A stretch of DNA of 64,000 nucleotides, taken from positions 21,571-85,570 of the forward strand of contig CABSAN010000002.1 of assembly GCA_902475785.1 (NCBI GenBank), given 5' to 3'. The notes beneath the pieces are model-generated. The model saw nothing but the letters and a program-made list of their open reading frames with translations. It was not told the origin of the DNA and searched no databases. The DNA comes from an uncultured Collinsella sp. (GTDB lineage: Bacteria > Actinomycetota > Coriobacteriia > Coriobacteriales > Coriobacteriaceae). Position 1 is the stretch's first letter. Every line of letters starts with the position of its first letter. Both the position numbers and the translations under genes were made by a program. Positions 46,228 through 54,131 of the stretch are shown here, in pieces.

Positions 46228-46321
46228 GGCTACTCCTCGATCTGAGCGAAACACGGCAGGCGCCGTATATACGGTCAATACACAAAACCCGGGTCTCTTA
46301 CGAGGCCCGGGCGTTCAATTT

Positions 46322-46398
46322 TGGTAGCCCGTACCAGATTCGAACTGGTGATCTCCGCCTTGAGAGGGCGGCGTCCTAAACCGCTAGACGAACGGGCC
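46322..46398 (-). tRNA. tRNA-Glu (anticodon CUC)
   Basis: Minus-strand cloverleaf: acceptor GGCCCGT / ACGGGCT, anticodon arm CCGCC-CTCTCAA-GGCGG with anticodon CTC, T arm CCAG-TTCGAAT-CTGG, and encoded 3' CCA. Confidence 0.95.
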
Positions 46399-46415
46399 AT
46401 ATGTAGCAAATGCAA

Positions 46416-46489
46416 TGGCTGGGATGGAGGGAGTCGAACCCCCATTGACGGAACCAGAATCCGCTGTCCTGCCATTAGACGACATCCCA
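46416..46489 (-). tRNA. tRNA-Gln (anticodon CUG)
   Basis: Minus-strand cloverleaf: acceptor TGGGATG / CATCCCA, anticodon loop TTCTGGT with anticodon CTG, T arm GGGGG-TTCGACT-CCCTC, and encoded CCA. It lies 17 bp upstream of tRNA-Glu and is co-transcribed. Confidence 0.95.
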
Positions 46490-46533
46490 ATGACTGCATC
46501 GCTGCGCTCGGCTGTGCCTTTGCGCAAGAAAGA

Positions 46534-46562
46534 AATATACGGGAAGTCACGCCATGACGCAA
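46534..46562 (-). promoter_or_regulatory. Promoter of the tRNA-Gln/tRNA-Glu unit
   Basis: Minus-strand TTGCGT, 17-bp spacer, TATATT, 45 bp before tRNA-Gln. The upstream DNA is AT-rich (possible UP element). Confidence 0.8.
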
Positions 46563-46765
46563 GCCCCAATTTTGACTTTTTTGAAATTCGGTCAAATTGG
46601 CCTAATTTCGTCCAACCCGTGAAGGACCTGTGAAGCCGACCGCTGTACACGAAGGGCAAAACGCCGCGAGCGGTAGCCGTCAACCGTTGGCAGATTCTAC
46701 CGCGAAAACGATAGCACCAGGCAACACAATCGAAGTATCAATGATCGCGTAGATATCGAGGCGCC

Positions 46766-47176
46766 ATGGACGAAGAGCTTGATTACCTATGGGAGACCCT
46801 GGGCCTCGAGATCACTGTCGACCTTTGGCCCGAACGGGACAAAATCCATCCCACGCTGCGCCCCGCCATCACGGTGATGCAGGCAAACTACCGCCGCGCC
46901 TCATTTTTGATCATGCGGACGTCATGGCATGCGGCGCTCCCCGACCTCAAGCGCATCCAGGCAAGCCTCGTCGAGCTGTCCGGCATGCCGACCGTCATAT
47001 CCGAGACGAACCTGGAGCGGCGACAGCGCGAGCGCCTGCAGCGGCAACGGATTCCGTTTATCTGCCCCGGCATTCAGGCATACCTGCCCTTTATGGACGA
47101 AGAGTACTGGAGCGGCGCGCCCAACAAGCACGTAAAGATCTACGACCCACACGAATGGGCGCAGCTTGCGGACTGA
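46766..47176 (+). CDS. Hypothetical protein, possible solo domain of a larger family
   Basis: 136 aa. The segment VISETNLERRQRERLQRQRIPFICPGIQAYLPFMD resembles the middle part (LxxxIPFIVPGxQxYLPF) of winged-helix proteins common in gut Firmicutes, in which a DNA-binding domain follows. Here the protein stops soon after it, so it may be a truncated or single-domain relative. There is only a weak ribosome binding site (CGAGG). The function is unknown. Confidence 0.65.
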   Translation: MDEELDYLWETLGLEITVDLWPERDKIHPTLRPAITVMQANYRRASFLIMRTSWHAALPDLKRIQASLVELSGMPTVISETNLERRQRERLQRQRIPFICPGIQAYLPFMDEEYWSGAPNKHVKIYDPHEWAQLAD

Positions 47177-47193
47177 CCGGAGCAGGCCCGCCG

Positions 47194-47305
47194 GCGGAAA
47201 GTGCGTCCCAGATTTCAAGCTCAAACTGGTCCCCACTTTCCCGTCGAGCCCTCAACCGGAAACCATGTCCCAGAATCAGCGCTCGAAACGGGACGCACTT
47301 TCCGC
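47194..47305. repeat. 112-bp inverted repeat between convergent genes
   Basis: A perfect 16-bp pair (GCGGAAAGTGCGTCCC / GGGACGCACTTTCCGC) encloses further imperfect GGTCCCC/GTCCC and TTTCC/GGAAA pairing. It ends 5 bp before the stop of the ArsC/Spx-like gene and may serve as terminator. Confidence 0.7.
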
Positions 47306-47310
47306 AGCCG

Positions 47311-47670
47311 CTACAGCAACGCCTCGGTCCAAGCCGCTTCCTTAAAGCCGGGGATCGCAAAGTCGTCGCCCACCAGCAGCGGGCGCTTAACCAACATGCC
47401 GTCAGTCGCTAGCAGCTCGCAGCATTCCTGGTCCGTCATACCCGCATCCAGGCGCGCCTTCAGGCCCAGCTCTCGATATTTCATGCCCGACGAGTTAAAG
47501 AAGCGTCGCATCGGCAGCCCCGAACGAGCAATCCAGGTCGCAAGTTCATCGGCCGCGGGATTGTCCGTAACGATATCGCGGTCGATATACTCAACCCCAT
47601 GCTCGTCCAGCCATGCCTTGGCCTTTTTACAGGTCGAGCACTTGGGATATTCAACAAACAGTACGGTCAT
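47311..47670 (-). CDS. ArsC/Spx-family thioredoxin-fold protein
   Basis: 119 aa with the active-site CSTCKKA (about 11-17) and the family pattern DIVTDNPAADEL, RRFFNSSGMKYRE and LVKRPLLVG. These proteins are either arsenate reductase-like enzymes or Spx-type regulators that bind RNA polymerase. The CxxC fits Spx as well as YffB-like proteins. No ars genes are nearby, so an arsenic role is not supported. AAGGGAA precedes the ATG. Confidence 0.88.
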   Translation of the reverse strand: MTVLFVEYPKCSTCKKAKAWLDEHGVEYIDRDIVTDNPAADELATWIARSGLPMRRFFNSSGMKYRELGLKARLDAGMTDQECCELLATDGMLVKRPLLVGDDFAIPGFKEAAWTEALL

Positions 47671-47792
47671 GGGGATTCCCTTCTTAGAAAAGACAAGTGT
47701 CTGGCAAACAGCGCATCGATGGCCATCTGCGACCGATGCCGATATTGTAGCCAGCGCCGACGTACAGGCGGTCGCGGTTTTCCATCTTGAGG

Positions 47793-48368
47793 TTAGCGCC
47801 TCGCATGGGCGCCGATGGGACAGGTCGCGCGCTGAACCAGCACGGCGGCCAACAGCACCAACAACATGGCGGCAATGTAGCCAGCGGCGTCAAAGCCCAA
47901 ATCGACTACATCGAAATGCCTTCCAGGAACAAAGATCTTGTGCACTTGGTCGCCGACAGAACAGACGGCGCAAAAGAGCGCAGCGAGTGCGTACCGGAAT
48001 CGCGCGCATGGCAGACATTCGCCCAGGCACACCACCGCCAACGAAGCAAACAGTCCTACAAAGAAGAACTCAACGGTATGCGCAACGCGACGAATGTTGG
48101 CACCCATCCACAGACGAACGGGCGCAAGCGGGTCGGGATGAACGGCGGCAGTCGTCGAATCCGCGCCCCCGGCGGCATCTCCCGCCTGGGTCTCCCCCGC
48201 AGTCTCGGGCTGCACGTCCGCGACCCGTCCTTCCACCGCGCGCGCAGTGGACTCGCTGAGCGAAGACGTCTGCTCCACGTTTTGCTCCGTCAGCATCCAA
48301 ATACTTGCCAGCGTCACGACCAGCAGGACAACCGAAATCCATCCGACTATGTGCTTCACACGTGCCAA
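47793..48368 (-). CDS. VanZ-family membrane protein
   Basis: 191 aa from a TTG start at 48368 that has a good GGAGG site. One N-terminal span, a Thr/Ala/Glu-rich loop of about 60 residues and three more spans are seen. The VanZ core motif RRVAHTVEFFFVG, SVGDQVHKIFVPGRHFDVVDLGFDAAG is clear. VanZ proteins are associated with glycopeptide resistance or envelope functions but most are of unknown role. The insert between spans 1 and 2 is larger than usual. Confidence 0.85.
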   Translation of the reverse strand: MARVKHIVGWISVVLLVVTLASIWMLTEQNVEQTSSLSESTARAVEGRVADVQPETAGETQAGDAAGGADSTTAAVHPDPLAPVRLWMGANIRRVAHTVEFFFVGLFASLAVVCLGECLPCARFRYALAALFCAVCSVGDQVHKIFVPGRHFDVVDLGFDAAGYIAAMLLVLLAAVLVQRATCPIGAHARR

Positions 48369-48479
48369 GGGCTAACCTCCGTCATTTTTTGAGCAGCAGC
48401 GAGTGTACCCCCAAATGCAGTTGTCGCCGTAGCGAAATCCAAAATGTTCGAATCGGGGCGCCAAAGGACCGTGGCGCCC

Positions 48480-49085
48480 CTACTCCATCTCGCGCATCCA
48501 GCGATCGAACGTCCCCACGCACACGCCTAGCCGCTTTGCCGCCTGACTCCGCGTGATATCACCCGCCTCGTAGGTATCGCGCACCAGCCCGAATTGCGGA
48601 GGACAGGGCTTGCGGGGCCGACCAAAGCGCACGCCGCGCGCTCGCGCCGCCGCAATGCCCTCGGCTTGGCGCCGGTGAATGTTCTCGCGCTCCACCTGCG
48701 CCACATAGCTCAGCAGCTGCAAAACAATGTCGGCAATCAACGCACTCGTCACGTCCGACCCACCACAGTCTCTGGCTCGCGTGTCGAGCAATGGCATGTC
48801 CAGCACCACGATGGCGGCGCCGAGCTCTTTGGTTATGCACCGCCATTCCTCGAGGATCTCGCTGTAGTTACGGCCCAGCCGATCAATGGAAAGTACCACC
48901 AGCACATCACCGGAATCCAACGCGCACAGCAGCTCGCGATACCGCGGTCGATCGAAGTCCTTGCCGCTCGCATGATCGGCAAAGATATTCGCCGGTTCCA
49001 CGCCATAGGCACCCAGCGCATCCAGCTGCCGATTCAGATTTTGATCACGCGAGCTCACCCGCGCATACCCGTACACCGTTGTCAT
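48480..49085 (-). CDS. Serine recombinase (resolvase/invertase family)
   Basis: 201 aa from the ATG at 49085. The N-terminal catalytic domain has YARVSSRDQN with the nucleophilic Ser, the Arg pair in SIDRLGRN, and QVERENIHRRQAEGI, followed by GRPRKP and a C-terminal helix-turn-helix (ITRSQAAKRLGVCVGTFDRWM). These are all the parts of a small resolvase/invertase. No transposase or element ends are recognised next to it, so it may be an orphan or act on sites elsewhere. Confidence 0.9.
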   Translation of the reverse strand: MTTVYGYARVSSRDQNLNRQLDALGAYGVEPANIFADHASGKDFDRPRYRELLCALDSGDVLVVLSIDRLGRNYSEILEEWRCITKELGAAIVVLDMPLLDTRARDCGGSDVTSALIADIVLQLLSYVAQVERENIHRRQAEGIAAARARGVRFGRPRKPCPPQFGLVRDTYEAGDITRSQAAKRLGVCVGTFDRWMREME

Positions 49086-49205
49086 CTCATCCCCGCTCTC
49101 TCGTAAACCTCCCAAAAAGGAACAGGTTTATTTTGGTTGGTTTTATCTCCCCTATAGCAGGCGGAAGACGCAGGCGCGCGAGCGGCAAGACGATTGATGC
49201 GCCAC

Positions 49206-49232
49206 AAAAAAGGCGGCCCCAAAAGACCGCCC
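49206..49232 (-). terminator. Rho-independent terminator after RNase R
   Basis: Minus-strand GGCGG-loop-CCGCC followed by TTTTTTG, 28 bp after the RNase R stop. Confidence 0.8.
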
Positions 49233-49259
49233 CATTCTCTATCAATCACCAAATTCCGG

Positions 49260-51395
49260 CTAATGAATAAGCCTGAAATCCAAGTGCCCGCGCGTGGTGT
49301 TGACGCGCGAGACCTCGATGATCACGCGCTGCCCCAGCTCATAGCGAGTCCCCGTATCGGCGCCCGTGAGCGTGAGCGCGTCCTCGTCAAACTCGAACCA
49401 CTCGTTGCCCAGACTCTTGATCGAAACCAGACCCTCAACCTGCGTCAGATCGAGGCGCACAAAGAGGCCCATGCTGCTGACCCAAGAGATCGTTCCGGCG
49501 TAGCGCTCACCCCGGCGGTCCTCGTAGTACTGGGCGATCTTGATCTTTTGCGTCGCATGGCTGGCGGCATCGGCCGCACGCTCGGCATCGCTGCATGCGC
49601 GGCAGATTTGCGGCAGGATGCGCGGCAGGGACTCGCGACCTTTACCGATCAGCCGCGGCGTACGCACCAAGGCGTCCTTGCCGCCCAGCCGCTCGTAGGC
49701 CAGCTGCAGCTTGAGTACGCGATGCACCACCAAGTCGGGATAGCGGCGAATGGGACTCGTAAAGTGGCAATAGCACGGCGCGGCAAGTGCAAAGTGGCCC
49801 TCGTTGCGTGGCTTGTACAGTGCGCGCTGCATACTGCGCAGTAGCAACGTGTTGACGAGCGGCGCGTTGGCCGTACCGGCCGCGGCATCAACCGCCGCCT
49901 GCAGCTCATCGGGGCTTCCCAGGGCAATGCCTGCCGCGCGACGGTCATCGATGATGCCCAGCTGTGCCAGCGCCACGGCGGCACCGTGCAAGCTGTCGGG
50001 ACTGGGATCGTCGTGCACGCGATAGCAGGCCTCGATATCGCGGTCGGCCAGCCACTCCGCCACGCACTCGTTGGCCAGCAGCATGGCCTCCTCAATCAGC
50101 GACGTGGCGCACGAGCGCTCACGGGCCACGATCTGCACGGGCACGCCGTCCTCGTCCAACAGCGCACGGATCTCGGCCGTATCAAAGTCAACCGAACCGC
50201 GCGCGCGACGAATACGACGGCGAAGCTCGGCGAGCTCGTTGGCAGCTACGAGGAAATCCCCCAAGTCAACGTTATAGCCGCGAGCGGCTTCCTCGCACGC
50301 AAGCCCGCGCTCGAGCGCTTCCTCGCGTGAGGCTTCAACCGCGGCAACATCCTCGACGGCACCCTCCAGCATCGAATACTCCACCGCACCGGCACGTACC
50401 AGCAGCGCCTCGGCGCCGTCATAGTCCATGCGCACGCGCGAGCGGATCACGCTGGGATAGGGATCGTAATGGCGCACGCGACCCTGCGCGTCGAGCTCAA
50501 TGTCGACGGTAAACGCCAGGCGGTCCTCGTCGGGACGCAGCGAGCACAAATCATTCGACAGGCGCTCGGGTAACATGGGCAGCACGCGATCGGCAAGATA
50601 CACCGACGTCGTGCGATGGCGGGCTTCCAGATCGATATGTCCGTCCCAGGCAACATAGTGCGAAACGTCGGCAATATGGACACCCAGCTTGTATCCACCC
50701 TCGGGCGTGCGCTCCAGCGAAATGGCGTCGTCAAAGTCGCGCGCGTCGACCGGGTCAATCGTAATGACAAAGCGGTCGCGCAGGTCTCGGCGGAGCGGGT
50801 CCTTGAGCGCCGAGGCCACATCGAGCGAAAGCGCCTCGGCCTCGGCTAGCGCGGCCTCGGGATAAGTATCGGTATAGCCATAGCGCGCCATCACATACTG
50901 AACGCCCAAATCGGGCGCATCATCGCCGCCAATACGGCGCTCGATCGTCACGGTGCCCGATTCCAGGCGCGTCGGATACGTCAAAATGCGTGCGACGACC
51001 GCATCACCCGGATGAACGCCCAAGCGCTCCGCCGAAGTGTCCTCCGGCAGAATAAAGAAATCGGCCTTAAGGCGAGAATCAAGCGGCTCGATCACCCCGA
51101 GCGGGCCGGCGGTCTGGTACGTGCCCACCACACTAATGGCTGCACGCTCGACGACGCCCTCGATTACGGCGCGTCGCTCGCCATGCGGGCTGTTCTTAAT
51201 GCTCACGGCAACGGTATCGCCGTCCATAATCTCGCGCTTGCCGCGGCCCATGACCTTGTAGTCGCCGTTTTCGGTTACAACGTAGGCGCTGTGCTCATGG
51301 AGCTGCACGCGTCCGGTCAGACTCGGGCGACGCTCGCTGCGTACCGGCCCGCGCTTATTGCGAGCTCCACGCTTATGCTTGTTATTGCGCCCCAT
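49260..51395 (-). CDS. rnr: Ribonuclease R
   Basis: 711 aa. The N-terminus is basic (KHKRGARNKRG), followed by cold-shock-like OB domains, the RNB catalytic core with DPVDARDFDDAISLE (Asp cluster for Mg) and HIADVSHYV, and a C-terminal S1 domain (YAGTISWVSSMGLFV...LTQVEGLVSI). It is a processive 3'-5' exoribonuclease able to unwind structured RNA; with tmRNA-SmpB it degrades defective messages. GGAGG precedes the ATG. Confidence 0.96.
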   Translation of the reverse strand: MGRNNKHKRGARNKRGPVRSERRPSLTGRVQLHEHSAYVVTENGDYKVMGRGKREIMDGDTVAVSIKNSPHGERRAVIEGVVERAAISVVGTYQTAGPLGVIEPLDSRLKADFFILPEDTSAERLGVHPGDAVVARILTYPTRLESGTVTIERRIGGDDAPDLGVQYVMARYGYTDTYPEAALAEAEALSLDVASALKDPLRRDLRDRFVITIDPVDARDFDDAISLERTPEGGYKLGVHIADVSHYVAWDGHIDLEARHRTTSVYLADRVLPMLPERLSNDLCSLRPDEDRLAFTVDIELDAQGRVRHYDPYPSVIRSRVRMDYDGAEALLVRAGAVEYSMLEGAVEDVAAVEASREEALERGLACEEAARGYNVDLGDFLVAANELAELRRRIRRARGSVDFDTAEIRALLDEDGVPVQIVARERSCATSLIEEAMLLANECVAEWLADRDIEACYRVHDDPSPDSLHGAAVALAQLGIIDDRRAAGIALGSPDELQAAVDAAAGTANAPLVNTLLLRSMQRALYKPRNEGHFALAAPCYCHFTSPIRRYPDLVVHRVLKLQLAYERLGGKDALVRTPRLIGKGRESLPRILPQICRACSDAERAADAASHATQKIKIAQYYEDRRGERYAGTISWVSSMGLFVRLDLTQVEGLVSIKSLGNEWFEFDEDALTLTGADTGTRYELGQRVIIEVSRVNTTRGHLDFRLIH

Positions 51396-51460
51396 GGCGC
51401 CTCCTTACTATCGATGGCCGTTTACACTCCAAGAGTCTACCCAAATGACCCCTAGGGGAC

Positions 51461-51492
51461 AAAAAACGGGCCGCCCCAAAAGAGACGACCCG
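51461..51492 (-). terminator. Rho-independent terminator after ftsX
   Basis: Minus-strand ACGGGTCG / CGGCCCGT stem followed by TTTTTTG. Confidence 0.85.
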
Positions 51493-51517
51493 TTGAAGGA
51501 ACGAATTCCAAGCACGC

Positions 51518-52438
51518 CTACACGCGCAGATAGCGGCGCATGGCGATGGCGGAACCAAAGAGACCGATAATGACGCCGACCAAAATCAGCGCGGCGTAGG
51601 TCACCAGGTAGTACTGCATCGGCAGCGCAAACGACATCCAGCCGATGCTCTCCTGCAGACGCGGAACCATCAGGTTACGCAGCAGCTCCAGCACGCCGAT
51701 GGAAAGCAGCGAGCCCAAAATGGCCTGCAGCACGCCCTCGGTAATGAACGGCCCGCGAATAAAGCCGTTGCTTGCGCCCACCAGACGCATGATCGCAATC
51801 TCACGACGACGCGCCGTAATGGACAGGCGAATCGTGTTGTTAATGAAAATGAACGCGATAAAGGTCAGCAGGCCGACGAGCACCACGGCGGCGATACGGA
51901 TGTAGTTCGTCACCTGGAACAGGCGGCTCACTTCCTCCTGGCCGTACAGAACGCTCGCGTTGACGTCGCCGTCGTCCGCGATCTTCTGAAAATCGGCATT
52001 CTTCTTGAGCTTCTGGGCCGTGCTCTCGACCATGGACGGATCGTCCATCTCGATGGCAAACGAAGCCGGCAGCGGGTTCTGACCGTCGAGCGCGCTCATG
52101 GTAGCGTCGGCGTTACCCGACATCTTGCTCGTGTACTCGGCCAGCGCGTCGTCCTTGTCCTTGTACGTCACGGACTTGACGTTGCTCCACGTCTTGAGCT
52201 CGGCCTCAAAGGCCTGAACATCTGCCTGGTCGGCGTCATCGCTAATAAAGGCGTTGATGACGACCTGATCCTCGACGGTGCCGATCACGGAGTTCAGCAT
52301 CGCAGAACCCATGATGAACAGGCCGATGATAAACAGCGAAAGGAAAATCGTGATGACGGCGCCGAGCGAGGTGGTCCAGTTACGGAAGAAGTGGCTGATT
52401 GCCTCTTTGAGCGAGTAGCCCACGTTAGTTGGTGCCAT
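51518..52438 (-). CDS. ftsX: Cell division protein FtsX
   Basis: 306 aa with four membrane segments and a large extracellular loop between the first and second (about 45-175), and the FtsX pattern ITARRREIAIMRLVGASNGFIRGPF. With FtsE it transmits ATP hydrolysis to peptidoglycan hydrolases at the septum. The start overlaps the ftsE end by 14 bp, using a GGGAGG site inside ftsE. Confidence 0.96.
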   Translation of the reverse strand: MAPTNVGYSLKEAISHFFRNWTTSLGAVITIFLSLFIIGLFIMGSAMLNSVIGTVEDQVVINAFISDDADQADVQAFEAELKTWSNVKSVTYKDKDDALAEYTSKMSGNADATMSALDGQNPLPASFAIEMDDPSMVESTAQKLKKNADFQKIADDGDVNASVLYGQEEVSRLFQVTNYIRIAAVVLVGLLTFIAFIFINNTIRLSITARRREIAIMRLVGASNGFIRGPFITEGVLQAILGSLLSIGVLELLRNLMVPRLQESIGWMSFALPMQYYLVTYAALILVGVIIGLFGSAIAMRRYLRV

Positions 52439-53645
52439 AGTTGCCGTAACCTCCCCTCTCCTGGTCGCGGATTACGTGGCCGCCCTCGAGGGCGATCACG
52501 CGACGGTGCATGCTATCGACCATCTCGCGGTCGTGCGTAGCGACGATCACGGTGGTACCGGTGCGGTTAATGCGCTCGAGCAGCTTCATGATGCCCAGCG
52601 AAATCGCCGGGTCGAGGTTGCCCGTGGGCTCGTCGCAAATCAGCAGCGGCGGGCGGTTGACCATAGCGCGGGCAACGGCCACGCGCTGTTGCTCGCCACC
52701 GGAAAGCTGATCGGGCAGCGAGTCCATCTGGTCGGCCAGACCGACCAGACGCAGCACCTCGGGCACCTGGCTGCGAATGACGCCCTTGGGCTTGCCGATG
52801 CACTGCAGGGCAAACGCCACGTTTTCGTAGGCGGTCTTTTGCGGCAGGAGCTTAAAGTCCTGGAACACGGCGCCAATCTGACGACGCAGGAACGGAACCT
52901 TGCGGTTCTTGATCTTCATGAGGTCCTGGCCGGCGACCAAAATGCGACCGCTTGTGGGCTTGACGTCGCGGTTGAGCGTCGACAGCAGCGTGGTCTTACC
53001 CGAGCCGGAGTGACCGACCAAAAAGACGAACTCGCCCGGATAGATCTCGATGTTGATGTCGTCGAGTGCGGGCTTGTTGGGCTGCGCCGGGTAGATCTTG
53101 GTGACGTGCTCCATAAGGATGACGGGCTCGACACCGGCCTGCTTGGCCATCTTTTTGCGGCTGGCCTGCGGGTCGATGGGCGCAAACACCGACGTGAAGT
53201 CGGGGTTGTTGAGCGCGTTGTCGAGGCTTGCGACCTCGGCGGCCTGATCGCGCTCGACCACGGGAGCAGCAGGCTGCGTGGGGTCGGGAATGCCGGCAAA
53301 AAGACCGGACTGCGCAGGCTGCGGCGCGGGAGCCGCAGGGGCCATGGGGTCGGGGATGCCGGCCATAGTAGGCTGCGGCGTGGCGGCGCTCATCTGAGGC
53401 TGAGCCACGCGGGCGGTCACCGCCTGAACGGGCTCAAAGCCAGCCGTGCCGGAAAGCGCAACATCGTTGTTGGGGTTGTAGGCAAAGGGATCTGCCGCCG
53501 GCTGTGCCTGATCTGCCGGCTGTGCGGGGATCGGGCTAAACAGCTGATCCTCTGAATCCGGAGTGGCGAAACGACTGCCCGCGACGCTCGGCTGCGTCTT
53601 GGGGGCATCATCGCCCGCACCGGAGGTACGGAAGTGGTTACCCAC
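52425..53645 (-). CDS. ftsE: Cell division ATPase FtsE with long N-terminal extension
   Basis: 406 aa; typical FtsE is about 220-230. The C-terminal 230 residues are a complete ABC ATPase: Walker A GHSGSGKTT, Q-loop VFQDFKLL, LSGGEQQR signature, Walker B LLICDEPTGNLD, and the H-loop ATHD. The first 170 or so residues are Pro/Gln/Ala-rich with little predicted fold. The start is GTG with AAGGAG upstream. The extension begins in frame with no internal start of comparable quality, so it seems genuine; it may bind another division or signalling protein. Confidence 0.95.
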   Translation of the reverse strand: MGNHFRTSGAGDDAPKTQPSVAGSRFATPDSEDQLFSPIPAQPADQAQPAADPFAYNPNNDVALSGTAGFEPVQAVTARVAQPQMSAATPQPTMAGIPDPMAPAAPAPQPAQSGLFAGIPDPTQPAAPVVERDQAAEVASLDNALNNPDFTSVFAPIDPQASRKKMAKQAGVEPVILMEHVTKIYPAQPNKPALDDINIEIYPGEFVFLVGHSGSGKTTLLSTLNRDVKPTSGRILVAGQDLMKIKNRKVPFLRRQIGAVFQDFKLLPQKTAYENVAFALQCIGKPKGVIRSQVPEVLRLVGLADQMDSLPDQLSGGEQQRVAVARAMVNRPPLLICDEPTGNLDPAISLGIMKLLERINRTGTTVIVATHDREMVDSMHRRVIALEGGHVIRDQERGGYGNYGTN

Positions 53646-53746
53646 TGGTGCTCCTTATCGTCGTGCGTTTAAACTACATGAGCGCTTTGTATTTTAGCAG
53701 GATTGCCTTTGCTGCACATAAGACGCACGGTTTTGCGGCTCCCACC

Positions 53747-53875
53747 AGCCTCTGGGTGGGGCACGCTTTGAAAACGTCCTCGCGCATGGAACCCACTTAT
53801 CTTGCTCCTACGGAGCTCCAGATAAGCGGGTTCCGCGCTGCGGATTGTTTTCAAAGCGTGCCCCACCCAGAGGCT
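53747..53875. repeat. 129-bp inverted repeat, 28-bp perfect arms
   Basis: AGCCTCTGGGTGGGGCACGC and following bases pair perfectly with the complement ending at 53875 (28 bp each side). An inner pair (GAACCCACTTATCT / AGATAAGCGGGTTCC) extends the hairpin with one or two mismatches. It is in the non-coding region upstream of ftsE. Confidence 0.85.
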
Positions 53876-53963
53876 TACGCCGAGGCTACCGTTAGGAGAG
53901 TCAAGCTGAATTGCACTTTGTCGTGCTGAGCCCTTTTCCCAATAGAAGTCCTGCTTGATAAGG

Positions 53964-54050
53964 CCCCAATATAAGTTGCGGTGAAATAGGGACTGTTTTT
54001 GCGGTTAAAAGCCCTCATCAGTCCCTATTTCACCGCAACTTATATTGGGG
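53964..54050. repeat. 67-bp palindrome family, copy 4, with extended arms
   Basis: The 67-bp core (53974-54040) is flanked by CCCCAATATA on the left and TATATTGGGG on the right, extending perfect pairing to an 87-bp element. Confidence 0.85.
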
Positions 54051-54056
54051 CTCATT

Positions 54057-54066
54057 GTTGCGCAAC
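54057..54066. promoter_or_regulatory. GTTGCGCAAC palindrome (copy 6)
   Basis: TGTTGCGCAACT, about 66 bp upstream of the zinc-ribbon gene at 54132. It is more than 34 kb from the other copies yet precedes the same class of gene. Confidence 0.65.
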
Positions 54067-54131
54067 TTGGGTTGGGGTTTTCGCTTTACAGTTGAGTTAG
54101 ATGGATGGTTCTATGCTTGCTGGAGGTTGAT

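Noticed and set aside
46518..46532. TTTGCGCAAG near the tRNA promoter as a seventh copy of the palindrome
   Set aside because: It lacks the outer G and C of GTTGCGCAAC and lies within the initial transcribed region of tRNA genes, a different context.
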